Shown in pieces: positions 9,009 to 16,908 of a DNA stretch of 64,000 nucleotides. Each line of letters opens with the position of its first letter. Positions within the stretch are counted from its first letter, which is position 1. The notes under the pieces were generated by a model. The model was not told the DNA's origin. It did not search any database and was given only the letters and a program-made list of their open reading frames with translations. This DNA comes from Burkholderiaceae bacterium 26 (GTDB lineage Bacteria; Pseudomonadota; Gammaproteobacteria; Burkholderiales; Burkholderiaceae). Where the stretch lies: the NCBI GenBank assembly GCA_000955795.1, contig JYOB01000017.1, forward strand, positions 1 through 64,000. The letters are read 5' to 3'. Both the position numbers and the translations under genes were made by a program.

Positions 9009-12000
9009 ATGCTTCTGACCCGCAAACCGGCGGTACAGGACACCAAAGCTGCACCGGCCCGACGTTCAAACAGCCAGGGCGCCACATCGCTTGCCGGCAG
9101 TCTGGCTCGCAGCCTGGCCGGCGCACTGCCGACCATGGACCGCCGCACCTTCCTCAAACGCTCCGGCATCGGCGTTGGCGCAGGGCTGGCCGCGACGCAG
9201 CTTTCGCTGGTGAAGAAATCGGTGGTGGGTGAGGCCCAGGCCGCCGAAGGCAAGGGCGACATCGTTGTGCGCCGCACGGTGTGCTCGCACTGCTCGGTCG
9301 GCTGCTCGGTGGATGCCGTCGTGCAAAACGGCGTGTGGGTGCGCCAGGAACCGGTATTCGACTCGCCGATCAACCTGGGCGCGCACTGCGCCAAAGGCGC
9401 CGCCCTGCGCGAGCACGGTCACGGCGAATACCGCCTGAAGACGCCAATGAAGCTCGTGGACGGCCGCTACCAGCGCATCAGCTGGGAGCAGGCGCTCAAC
9501 GAGATCGTCGCCAAAATGAACACGATCCGCCAGGAAACCGGGCCGGATTCGTTCTTCTTCGTGGGTTCGTCCAAGCACAGCAACGAGCAGTCGTACCTGC
9601 TGCGCAAGTGGGTGTCGTTCTTCGGCACCAACAACTGCGACCACCAGGCGCGTATCTGCCATAGCACCACCGTGGCCGGCGTGGCCAACACGTGGGGCTA
9701 CGGCGCGATGACAAACTCGTACAACGACATGCAGAACGCCAAGTGCGCGTTGTACATCGGCTCGAACGCGGCCGAGGCGCATCCGGTGTCGATGCTGCAT
9801 CTGCTGCACGCCAAGGAAACGGGCTGCAAGGTCATCGTGGTCGACCCGCGCTACACACGTACGGCGGCCAAGTCCGATGAATACGTGCGGATTCGTTCGG
9901 GCACCGATATCGCCTTCCTGTTTGGCGTGCTGTATCACATCTTCAAGAACGGTTGGGAAGACAAGCAGTACATCCACGACCGCGTCTACGGCATGGACAA
10001 GGTGCGCGAAGAAGTGCTCGCCAAGTGGACGCCGGACAAGGTCGAGGAAGTGTGCGGCGTGCCTGAGGCACAGGTGCACAAGGTCGCCGAGATGATGGCG
10101 ATGAACCGCCCGAGCACGCTGGTGTGGTGCATGGGCCAGACGCAGCACACCATTGGCAACGCCATCGTGCGAGCCTCGTGCATCGTGCAACTGGCACTGG
10201 GCAACATCGGCAAATCGGGCGGCGGCGCCAATATCTTCCGGGGTCACGACAACGTGCAGGGCGCGACCGACGTCGGGCCCAATCCGGATTCGCTGCCCGG
10301 CTATTACGGCCTCGCTGCGGGTGCGTGGAAGCATTTCGCCTCCGTGTGGGGCCTTGATTACGACTGGATCAAAGGCCGCTTCGCCTCGCAGGCGATGATG
10401 GAAAAATCGGGCACCACGGTTTCGCGGTGGGCCGATGCGGTGCTTGAGAAGAATGACCTGATCGATCAGGACAACAACGTTCGCGCCGTCTTTTACTGGG
10501 GCCACGCACCGAACTCGCAAACGCGCGGGATGGACATCAAGCGTGCGCTCGACAAGATCGACCTGCTCGTGGTGATTGACCCATACCCGTCGGCCACGGC
10601 GGCCATGGCCAACATGCCCGCCGCCGACGGCACGCCGCCCAATCCGAACCGTGCCGTCTACCTGCTGCCGGCCGCAACGCAGTTCGAAACGTCGGGCTCA
10701 TGCACGGCATCGAACCGCTCGCTGCAATGGCGCGAGAAGGTGATCGAGCCGCTGTTCGAATCGCAGCCCGACCACGTGATCATGCAGGCGTTTGCCGATC
10801 GCCTCGGCTTCGGCAAGGAGCTGTCAAAGAACTACAAGATCACCGAATACAAACGCGCCGGCATGACGTGGCGCGAGCCGGAGATCGAATCGATCCTGCG
10901 TGAAATCAATCGCGGCAACTGGACGATCGGCTACACCGGGCAATCGCCGGAACGCCTGAAGGCTCACATGCGCAACATGCATCTGTTTGATGTGCGCACG
11001 CTGCGCTGCAAGGGCGGCAAGGACGCCGAAACCGGCTACGACCTCACCGGCGATTACTTCGGCCTGCCTTGGCCGTGCTACGGCACGCCGGAACTCAAAC
11101 ACCCTGGCTCGCCCAACCTGTACGACACCAGCAAGCACGTGATGGAGGGCGGTGGCAACTTCCGCGCCAACTTTGGCGTGGAACGCGACGGCGTCAACCT
11201 GCTGGCCGAAGATGGCTCGTTCTCGCTGGGTTCGGAGTTGACGACCGGCTACCCCGAGTTCGATCACGTCTTCCTCAAGAAACTCGGCTGGTGGGACGAC
11301 CTGACCGACGCCGAGAAGAAAGCCGCCGAAGGCAAGAACTGGAAGACCGATTTGTCCGGCGGCATCCAGCGCGTGACGATGAAGCACGGCTGCCACCCGT
11401 TCGGCAACGCCAAGGCTCGCGCGATCGTGTGGAACTTCCCGGACGGCATTCCGCAGCACCGCGAGCCGCTGTATTCGACGCGGCCCGACATGGTCGCCAA
11501 GTACCCCACGCACGACGACAAGAAGACCTTCTGGCGTCTGCCCACGCTGTACAAGACGGTGCAGCAACGCAATATCGAGAACAAGGTCTACGAGAAATTC
11601 CCGATCATCCTCACCTCCGGCCGCTTGGTGGAGTACGAGGGCGGCGGCGAAGAGACGCGTTCCAACCCGTGGCTTGCCGAGCTGCAGCAGGAGAACTTTG
11701 TCGAGATCAACCCGAAGGCCGCAGCCGACCGCGGTATTCGTCACAACGATTTTGTCTGGGTCAAGACCCCGACCGGCGCCCAGATCAAAGTGCGCGCGCT
11801 GGTGACGGAACGCGTGGGCGTCGACCATGCCTTCATCCCGTTCCACTTTTCGGGCTGGTGGCAGGGCAAGGACTTGCTCGATTACTACCCGGAAGGCGCC
11901 CACCCGATCGTGCGTGGCGAGGCCGTCAACACGGCCACGACCTACGGCTACGACTCGGTGACGATGATGCAGGAAACGAAAACGACGGTCTGCCAGATCG

Positions 12001-12014
12001 AGCGGTTCGCATAA
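9009..12014 (+). CDS. Formate dehydrogenase catalytic (alpha) subunit, molybdopterin, cysteine type
   Basis: Periplasm-facing catalytic subunit that oxidises formate to CO2 at a bis-molybdopterin guanine dinucleotide centre. The 1001-residue protein has a Tat motif DRRTFLKR (Arg45-Arg46), a [4Fe-4S] site formed by Cys92, Cys95, Cys99 and Cys127, and the active-site segment RICHSTTVAG. The metal ligand there is Cys217, encoded by TGC at 9657-9659, so this enzyme does not need selenocysteine. The C-terminal molybdopterin dinucleotide-binding domain ends the protein (KTPTGAQIKVRALVTERV). About 42 residues precede the Tat motif; a start at 9135 (MDRRTF) is an alternative. It is followed by the beta subunit after 16 bases. 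Confidence 0.95.
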   Translation: MLLTRKPAVQDTKAAPARRSNSQGATSLAGSLARSLAGALPTMDRRTFLKRSGIGVGAGLAATQLSLVKKSVVGEAQAAEGKGDIVVRRTVCSHCSVGCSVDAVVQNGVWVRQEPVFDSPINLGAHCAKGAALREHGHGEYRLKTPMKLVDGRYQRISWEQALNEIVAKMNTIRQETGPDSFFFVGSSKHSNEQSYLLRKWVSFFGTNNCDHQARICHSTTVAGVANTWGYGAMTNSYNDMQNAKCALYIGSNAAEAHPVSMLHLLHAKETGCKVIVVDPRYTRTAAKSDEYVRIRSGTDIAFLFGVLYHIFKNGWEDKQYIHDRVYGMDKVREEVLAKWTPDKVEEVCGVPEAQVHKVAEMMAMNRPSTLVWCMGQTQHTIGNAIVRASCIVQLALGNIGKSGGGANIFRGHDNVQGATDVGPNPDSLPGYYGLAAGAWKHFASVWGLDYDWIKGRFASQAMMEKSGTTVSRWADAVLEKNDLIDQDNNVRAVFYWGHAPNSQTRGMDIKRALDKIDLLVVIDPYPSATAAMANMPAADGTPPNPNRAVYLLPAATQFETSGSCTASNRSLQWREKVIEPLFESQPDHVIMQAFADRLGFGKELSKNYKITEYKRAGMTWREPEIESILREINRGNWTIGYTGQSPERLKAHMRNMHLFDVRTLRCKGGKDAETGYDLTGDYFGLPWPCYGTPELKHPGSPNLYDTSKHVMEGGGNFRANFGVERDGVNLLAEDGSFSLGSELTTGYPEFDHVFLKKLGWWDDLTDAEKKAAEGKNWKTDLSGGIQRVTMKHGCHPFGNAKARAIVWNFPDGIPQHREPLYSTRPDMVAKYPTHDDKKTFWRLPTLYKTVQQRNIENKVYEKFPIILTSGRLVEYEGGGEETRSNPWLAELQQENFVEINPKAAADRGIRHNDFVWVKTPTGAQIKVRALVTERVGVDHAFIPFHFSGWWQGKDLLDYYPEGAHPIVRGEAVNTATTYGYDSVTMMQETKTTVCQIERFA

Positions 12015-12030
12015 GGACGGGGAGATCAAC

Positions 12031-12699
12031 ATGGCACGCATGAAATTCATCTGTGACAGCGAGCGCTGCATCGAATGCAACGCCTGCGCCACGGCCTGCA
12101 AGAACGAACACGAGGTGCCCTGGGGCGTAAACCGTCGCCGCGTGGTCACGATCAACGACGGCATGATCGGCGCGGAGAAATCCATCTCCGTGGCCTGCAT
12201 GCATTGTTCCGATGCGCCGTGCATGGCGGTCTGCCCGGTCGACTGCTTCTACCGCACCGAAGACGGCGTGGTGTTGCATGACAAGGACGTCTGCATCGGC
12301 TGTGGCTACTGCTCGTATGCGTGCCCGTTCGGCGCGCCGCAGTTCCCCAGCCAAGGTACGTTTGGCGTGCGCGGCAAGATGGACAAGTGCACGTTCTGCG
12401 CGGGCGGCCCCGAGAAGAACGGCAGCGAGGAAGAATTCGAGAAGTACGGCCGCAACCGCCTGGCCGAAGGCAAGCTGCCGCTGTGCGCGGAAATGTGCTC
12501 GACGAAGGCGCTGCTGGGCGGTGATGGCGATGTGATTTCCGACATCCTGCGTAACCGGGTCATGAAACGCGGCAAGGGCGCCGAGTTGTTCGGATGGGGC
12601 ACGGCTTACGGCGGTGGCCACGGCAAAGGCAGCCAGGCAGCGCCGGCTACCCCGGCCGCGCCCGCCACGCCTGCTTCAACGCCGGGAGCGCAATCATGA
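12031..12699 (+). CDS. Formate dehydrogenase iron-sulfur (beta) subunit
   Basis: A 222-residue ferredoxin-type subunit that passes electrons from the catalytic subunit to the membrane cytochrome b. It carries sixteen-cysteine style ferredoxin repeats: CIECNACATACKNE, CMHCSDAPCMAVCP, CIGCGYCSYACP, and CTFC with the later CAEMCSTKAL. It lacks the C-terminal membrane anchor of E. coli FdnH and is shorter, like the epsilonproteobacterial type. The tail is low complexity (Ala/Pro). A GGGGAG ribosome site precedes the start. Its stop codon overlaps the start of the next gene (ATGA at 12696-12699). Confidence 0.94.
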   Translation: MARMKFICDSERCIECNACATACKNEHEVPWGVNRRRVVTINDGMIGAEKSISVACMHCSDAPCMAVCPVDCFYRTEDGVVLHDKDVCIGCGYCSYACPFGAPQFPSQGTFGVRGKMDKCTFCAGGPEKNGSEEEFEKYGRNRLAEGKLPLCAEMCSTKALLGGDGDVISDILRNRVMKRGKGAELFGWGTAYGGGHGKGSQAAPATPAAPATPASTPGAQS

Positions 12700-12941
12700 C
12701 CCCCCGAGCACCATCGACCAGCCTGCTGATCGCCCTGGGCGCTGCGCTGTTGCTCGGTGCCTGCGGCGAACGCCCGCAAGTCGCCTTTGCCTCGCACCGC
12801 AAAGACGACGCGCCAGCCTACAAGGGCGCGGAAGGCGATCCGTTCATGGCCAAGAACTGGACGCCCGGTGACCGCACGAGCTGGGAAAACCAGATCCGCG
12901 CGCGCGGCCAATACCAGAACGAGTACAACAAGACGCCATGA
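12696..12941 (+). CDS. Small lipoprotein encoded between formate dehydrogenase beta and gamma subunits
   Basis: An 81-residue predicted lipoprotein with signal peptide ending LLLGAC (lipid-modified Cys23). The mature part is short, hydrophilic and tryptophan-containing (KNWTPGDRTSWENQIRARGQYQNEY). Its start overlaps the beta subunit stop (ATGA), which implies translational coupling. I do not recognise a named family. Being placed inside the structural operon, it may be a small accessory subunit or assembly factor of the periplasmic enzyme; this is inference. Confidence 0.8.
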   Translation: MTPRAPSTSLLIALGAALLLGACGERPQVAFASHRKDDAPAYKGAEGDPFMAKNWTPGDRTSWENQIRARGQYQNEYNKTP

Positions 12942-12964
12942 CGCGCGCAAGCGGAGGTTCGTCC

Positions 12965-14128
12965 ATGGGCACTTCCTGGAAACACCTTGTGATGGCCGTG
13001 TTGCTCGGCGCAGCGGCGGCGTTGGCGAGCGCGCAGCAGCCAGCCAGCGCGCCGGCCGCCAACAATGCCCCCGTCAACCCGGCCGTGCAACCGGCGCAAC
13101 CGTTCTCCAACATCGTCTCGGAGAACGTGTTTGATCTAAAGAAGCGCGATCTCGCCAAAGAGGCAGGAGACCAGGCTGCACGCCGTGTCACGCGACCCGG
13201 CAACAACGCGCCTGTCTGGCGCGAGGTGAACTCCGACCAAGCGCATTACGCCAGTATTCCCGGGCTGGAAGCCGGCGTGCTGATCCAGCGCACGGGGCAG
13301 AAATGGCGGCTCTTCCGCAATGGCGTGATCACCGTGTGGGGCGGTTGGCTCGTGGTGCTGGTGCCGTTGCTCATCCTGGGTTTTTTCCTGTGGCGCGGCA
13401 CGATTCCCCTGAAGGAAGCGCCCACCGGCCGCAAGATCGAGCGCTTCACGCCCACCGAGCGCTATGTGCACTGGACGATGGCGATTTCCTTCGTCACGCT
13501 GGGCGTGTCGGGCATCGTCATGCTGTGGGGCAAGCATTTCCTGCTGCCGATCCTTGGGCACCAGTTGTTCGGCTGGCTGACGTACATATTGAAAAATCTC
13601 CACAACCTGGTGGGACCGCTCTTCACGGTCAGCATCATCGTGGCCTTCGTAATGTGGGTGGGGGACAACCTGCCGCGCCGCGGTGATATGAAATGGCTGC
13701 TGAGCTTGGGCGGCATGTTTGCCGGAGAGCACGGCGCCGAAGTGCCGTCGCACCGCTTCAATGCTGGCGAGAAACTCTGGTTCTGGGGCGGCCTCGTCGT
13801 GTTCGGGCTGGTCCTGTCGGCCTCGGGCTGGACGCTCGATCGCATCGTCCCGGGCGTGGATTACTACCGCAGCACAATGCAACTGGCCGAAGTCATTCAC
13901 GCCATTGCGGCAGTGGGCATGATCTGCATGTCGCTGGGCCACATCTACATGGGCACGATCGGCATGGAAGGCGCTTACCGCGCCATGCGTGATGGCTATG
14001 TCGACGAGGCTTGGGCGAAGGAGCACCACGAGCTTTGGTACGACGACGTCAAGGCCGGCAAGATCCCCGCGCAGCGGACCCAACCGCCTGCGCCGCCAGC
14101 GCCGAGCGAGCAGCCCGCCAAGTCATGA
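12965..14128 (+). CDS. Formate dehydrogenase cytochrome b (gamma) subunit
   Basis: Inner-membrane di-haem cytochrome b that passes electrons from the beta subunit to quinone. The 387-residue form has a signal peptide (KHLVMAVLLGAAAALASAQ), then about 100 residues predicted to be periplasmic. A first membrane segment (VVLVPLLILGFFLWRG) and a four-helix cytochrome b domain with conserved His (YVHWTMA, GHQLFGW, LHNLVG, EVIHAI, GHIYMGTIG) follow. GGAGG at 12953-12957 is 7 bases from the ATG at 12965, which I prefer. An ATG at 12938 overlapping the previous stop would add nine residues ahead of the signal peptide. The long N-terminal region is typical of this subfamily. Confidence 0.93.
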   Translation: MGTSWKHLVMAVLLGAAAALASAQQPASAPAANNAPVNPAVQPAQPFSNIVSENVFDLKKRDLAKEAGDQAARRVTRPGNNAPVWREVNSDQAHYASIPGLEAGVLIQRTGQKWRLFRNGVITVWGGWLVVLVPLLILGFFLWRGTIPLKEAPTGRKIERFTPTERYVHWTMAISFVTLGVSGIVMLWGKHFLLPILGHQLFGWLTYILKNLHNLVGPLFTVSIIVAFVMWVGDNLPRRGDMKWLLSLGGMFAGEHGAEVPSHRFNAGEKLWFWGGLVVFGLVLSASGWTLDRIVPGVDYYRSTMQLAEVIHAIAAVGMICMSLGHIYMGTIGMEGAYRAMRDGYVDEAWAKEHHELWYDDVKAGKIPAQRTQPPAPPAPSEQPAKS

Positions 14129-14163
14129 CGCCCTCGACCGCCACCGATTCAAGGAACCTCACC

Positions 14164-14481
14164 ATGCATGCATCCGCTCTGAGCCGCGCCGCAGGTATGG
14201 CACTTGCTGCCGCCATGCTGAGCCTGACAAGCGGACTGGCCGGCGCCAAGCTGCCGGCACCGACGGAAGAACAGAAGGCACAGGCGGACGTGGCGAAAGC
14301 CAAGGCCGCCTGGGGCGACAAGGTGGCTGCGTTCCAGACGTGCAAGGCCCAGGACAAGGTAGCGGCGTCCTACCAGGCCGGCGGCAAGGCTGCGCATACG
14401 CAACCGGGCGCGCCGTGCGTCGACCCCGGGCCGTTTGTCGCACCCGTGCCTCCAGCATCTGCACCGGCGGCCAAAGGGTGA
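14164..14481 (+). CDS. Small exported two-cysteine protein after the formate dehydrogenase genes
   Basis: A 105-residue protein with a Sec signal peptide (AAAMLSLTSGLAGA) and a lysine/alanine-rich mature part holding just two cysteines (Cys60 and Cys85), which could form a disulfide in the periplasm. It ends in a proline/alanine tail. AAGGA precedes the ATG. It lies 35 bases after the gamma subunit and is probably the last gene of that operon. I do not recognise a family with known function. Confidence 0.75.
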   Translation: MHASALSRAAGMALAAAMLSLTSGLAGAKLPAPTEEQKAQADVAKAKAAWGDKVAAFQTCKAQDKVAASYQAGGKAAHTQPGAPCVDPGPFVAPVPPASAPAAKG

Positions 14482-14497
14482 ACCGTTGTTGCCAATG

Positions 14498-14525
14498 TTG
14501 CGTGTTCATCATCCGGCAGTACAAT
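14498..14525 (+). promoter_or_regulatory. Likely sigma-70 promoter of sodC
   Basis: TTGCGT (14498-14503) and TACAAT (14520-14525) are separated by 16 bases and lie 38 bases before the sodC start. This suggests sodC is transcribed independently of the formate dehydrogenase operon. Confidence 0.5.
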
Positions 14526-14563
14526 CGTCCGCTCCCCGAGTGAACCCTGACTGGAGGTGACAC

Positions 14564-15106
14564 ATGAAGCAACTCGTGATTGCACTCGCCGCGATCGGCC
14601 TGATGGCCGGCTGCGCATCGAATACCGCGTCGACGGCCAAGGCGGCCGATTCGGGCATGGCTGCATCGGCCGTGCTGGCACCCAAGAGCGGCAGTACCGT
14701 GCAAGGCAGCGTGAAGCTCGCGCAGCAAGGCGACAATCGGGTTGCCATCGCCGTGGATATTTCCGGTTTGCCGGCTAACGGCATGTTTGGCTTCCACGTG
14801 CACGAGAAGGGTGACTGCTCCTCGGCTGATGCCATGAGTGCAGGAGGCCACTTCAACCCGACCGGCCAGCAGCACGGTGATCCGCGCCACGGCGCACACC
14901 ACGCCGGCGACATTCCGATGCTGCAATCCGATGCCAACGGCAAGGCCGTCGGCTCGATCGTTCTTTCCGGTGTGACGCTGTCGCCTGGGCCCACGAGCCT
15001 GGTCGGCCATGCGCTGATCGTCCACGCAGGCAAGGACGACTATATGACCCAGCCCACCGGCAATTCCGGCGGGCGCATCGCCTGCGGCGTGATCGTGGCG
15101 AACTGA
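14564..15106 (+). CDS. sodC: Periplasmic Cu/Zn superoxide dismutase lipoprotein
   Basis: Converts superoxide to oxygen and hydrogen peroxide in the periplasm. The 180-residue protein has a lipobox LMAGC (Cys16), so it is probably membrane-anchored. Copper/zinc ligands are seen in GFHVHEKGDC, GGHFNP, the histidine-rich HGDPRHGAHHAGD, and LVGHALIVHAGKDD. The disulfide partner cysteine is in GGRIACGVI. A TGGAGG ribosome site precedes the ATG. It is flanked by its own promoter and terminator, between the formate dehydrogenase genes and fdhD, so its presence in the locus may be incidental or may protect the exposed Fe-S enzyme. Confidence 0.95.
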   Translation: MKQLVIALAAIGLMAGCASNTASTAKAADSGMAASAVLAPKSGSTVQGSVKLAQQGDNRVAIAVDISGLPANGMFGFHVHEKGDCSSADAMSAGGHFNPTGQQHGDPRHGAHHAGDIPMLQSDANGKAVGSIVLSGVTLSPGPTSLVGHALIVHAGKDDYMTQPTGNSGGRIACGVIVAN

Positions 15107-15118
15107 TCGCCCGCACGC

Positions 15119-15142
15119 GGTACCTGCTCCCACGCAGGTACC
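15119..15142. repeat. Perfect 9-bp inverted repeat downstream of sodC
   Basis: GGTACCTGC (15119-15127) and GCAGGTACC (15134-15142) with a six-base loop. It lacks a T-run, so it is not itself a terminator; it may protect the 3' end of the mRNA or be a protein site. Confidence 0.6.
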
Positions 15143-15151
15143 AGCCGCACC

Positions 15152-15180
15152 ATGCGCACGCTTGCCGTGCGCATTTTTAT
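15152..15180 (+). terminator. Rho-independent terminator of sodC
   Basis: A 9-bp stem, ATGCGCACG (15152-15160) and CGTGCGCAT (15166-15174), is followed by TTTTAT. It sits 17 bases before fdhD. Confidence 0.8.
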
Positions 15181-15196
15181 TTGAACGAAGACATTG

Positions 15197-16072
15197 ATGC
15201 CGCTGCGCCCTGAACTGACCAACGCTTCCGTTCCACTGCTTGACGAGGTTGAAGTGCTCGACGAGTTGGGCCGCGCACGCAGTGTCTACATTCCCGGTGA
15301 GCGCCCGCTCACCGTCTACCTCGACAAGCGCGAACTGGTCACGCTGATGACGTTGGGCGGCGCGCCCGAAGCGCTCGTACTTGGCTATCTGCGTAACCAG
15401 CGCCTGGTCAACGGCATCGACGACATCGCCTCCATCCAGGTCGACTGGGAAACCGAATCCGCTGCCGTCACCACGCGCGGCGGCATCGCAGACCTGGATG
15501 AAAAGACCGCCCGCCGCACCGTAACCACTGGCTGCGGGCAGGGCACCGTGTTCGGCTCGCTGATGGACGAGATCGACGCCATCCATCTGCCGCCCGACGC
15601 GCGCATGACACAAACCACGCTGTATCGCGTGGTCGACACCATCCGTCTGCAGCAGTCGATCTACAAGCAAGCGGGGTCGGTGCATGGCTGCGCGCTGTTC
15701 GATGCGCACGGCGGGCTGCTGCACTTCATCGAAGACGTGGGCCGCCACAATGCCGTGGATGCCATCGCCGGCCTCATGTGGCTTGAGGGCATGGAGGGCG
15801 GCGACAAGATCTTCTACACCACCGGCCGCCTGACCTCAGAGATGGTTATCAAGGGCGCGCAGATGGGAATTCCGTTCCTGCTGTCGCGCTCGGGCGTCAC
15901 GCAGATGGGTCACCAGATGGCGCAGCGGGTCAACCTGACGCTGTTTGCGCGGTGCACTGGGCGGCACTTTCTGCTCTACACGGGGCGCGACCGTTTTGTG
16001 GCCGAGCCAGAGGTGGCCGGCACGGTCGGGCCGCGCGGGGAGCTGCCCCAGCCGGCAGAATCCGGCCGCTGA
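15197..16072 (+). CDS. fdhD: Formate dehydrogenase accessory sulfurtransferase FdhD
   Basis: Transfers sulfur from a cysteine desulfurase to the molybdopterin cofactor, which formate dehydrogenase needs for activity. The 291-residue protein has the family segments GCGQGTVFG (Cys113), AGSVHGCALF, EDVGRHNAVDA, and RLTSEMVIKGAQMGIPFLLSRSG. The well-known CxxC of E. coli FdhD is reduced here to one cysteine (Cys113; CGQG). ATG at 15197 is chosen; a TTG one codon earlier is also open. It is immediately downstream of the sodC terminator, so it needs its own promoter or read-through. Confidence 0.93.
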   Translation: MPLRPELTNASVPLLDEVEVLDELGRARSVYIPGERPLTVYLDKRELVTLMTLGGAPEALVLGYLRNQRLVNGIDDIASIQVDWETESAAVTTRGGIADLDEKTARRTVTTGCGQGTVFGSLMDEIDAIHLPPDARMTQTTLYRVVDTIRLQQSIYKQAGSVHGCALFDAHGGLLHFIEDVGRHNAVDAIAGLMWLEGMEGGDKIFYTTGRLTSEMVIKGAQMGIPFLLSRSGVTQMGHQMAQRVNLTLFARCTGRHFLLYTGRDRFVAEPEVAGTVGPRGELPQPAESGR

Positions 16073-16125
16073 TTTGCCAGCGTTTGTTCGGATAAGGCGC
16101 GCGCAAGCCATCGGCCGCCACGGGG

Positions 16126-16153
16126 TTTTCCGTCACAGGTTTGGGAGTACAAT
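16126..16153 (+). promoter_or_regulatory. Possible promoter of dcd
   Basis: A TACAAT (16148-16153) preceded at 16 bases by TTTTCC (16126-16131). The -10 is good and the -35 is weak. It is followed by a long leader with an inverted repeat. Confidence 0.4.
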
Positions 16154-16200
16154 CCGCGTTCCAAACCGGCCCCAGCCGCGGGCCGGCCCGCTGGCGTGAC

Positions 16201-16243
16201 CAAATGGGGACAGTTTTCGCACCGCGAAGCCTGCCCCCATTTG
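16201..16243. repeat. 13-bp inverted repeat in the dcd leader
   Basis: Arms at 16201-16213 (CAAATGGGGACAG) and 16231-16243 (CTGCCCCCATTTG) pair with one mismatch around a 17-base loop. No T-run follows, so this is more likely a leader structure or operator than a terminator. Confidence 0.6.
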
Positions 16244-16268
16244 TTCATCCAAGGTATCTGGACGCTCC

Positions 16269-16835
16269 ATGAGCATCAAATCCGACAAGTGGATCCGCCG
16301 CATGGCCGAGCAGCACGGCATGATCGAACCGTTTGAGCCCGGTCAAGTGCGCGAATCCGACGGCCGCCGCATCGTTTCCTACGGCACGTCGAGCTACGGC
16401 TACGACATCCGCTGCGCCGACGAATTCAAGATCTTCACCAACATCAACAGCACCATCGTCGATCCGAAGAACTTCGACGAGAAGTCGTTTGTCGACTTCA
16501 AGGGCGATGTGTGCATCATCCCGCCGAACTCGTTCGCGCTGGCACGCACGATGGAGTATTTCCGCATCCCGCGCACCGTGCTGACCGTGTGTCTGGGCAA
16601 GAGCACGTACGCGCGCTGCGGGATCATCGTGAACGTCACGCCGTTCGAGCCGGAGTGGGAAGGCTACGTGACGCTGGAGTTTTCCAACACCACGCCGCTG
16701 CCCGCCAAGATCTACGCCGGCGAAGGCTGCGCGCAGGTGCTGTTCTTCGAGAGCGACGAGGAATGCGAAACCTCGTACAAGGATCGTGGTGGCAAGTATC
16801 AGGGCCAGCACGGTGTGACGCTGCCCAAGACCTAG
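16269..16835 (+). CDS. dcd: dCTP deaminase
   Basis: Cytosolic trimeric enzyme that deaminates dCTP to dUTP, the main source of dUMP for thymidylate synthesis. The 188-residue length is standard. Family motifs are [18 protein letters not shown] near the N-terminus, [11 protein letters not shown] (substrate-binding Ser/Arg), and the catalytic-region [31 protein letters not shown]. The C-terminal [17 protein letters not shown] closes the active site. It stands 73 bases before the decarboxylase gene and may be cotranscribed with it. Confidence 0.96.
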   Translation: MSIKSDKWIRRMAEQHGMIEPFEPGQVRESDGRRIVSYGTSSYGYDIRCADEFKIFTNINSTIVDPKNFDEKSFVDFKGDVCIIPPNSFALARTMEYFRIPRTVLTVCLGKSTYARCGIIVNVTPFEPEWEGYVTLEFSNTTPLPAKIYAGEGCAQVLFFESDEECETSYKDRGGKYQGQHGVTLPKT

Positions 16836-16908
16836 TTTTTGTAGTCCGTTTCCGCGCGTTCAGGCGTATCCGGAGCGGTGCCTTTAGCTTCATCCATAAG
16901 GAACCACG

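Noticed and set aside
9657-9659. Possible selenocysteine codon in the formate dehydrogenase
   Set aside because: The active-site codon is TGC (Cys217), not TGA, so no selenocysteine insertion element is needed.
12938-12964. Start of the gamma subunit at the ATG overlapping the previous stop
   Set aside because: The ATG at 12965 has a perfect GGAGG at proper spacing and begins directly at a signal peptide; the earlier start would place nine polar residues before it.
14159-15748. 529-codon minus-strand open frame across sodC and fdhD
   Set aside because: It is antisense to three well-supported genes and crosses a terminator and promoter; the composition is that of shadow frames.
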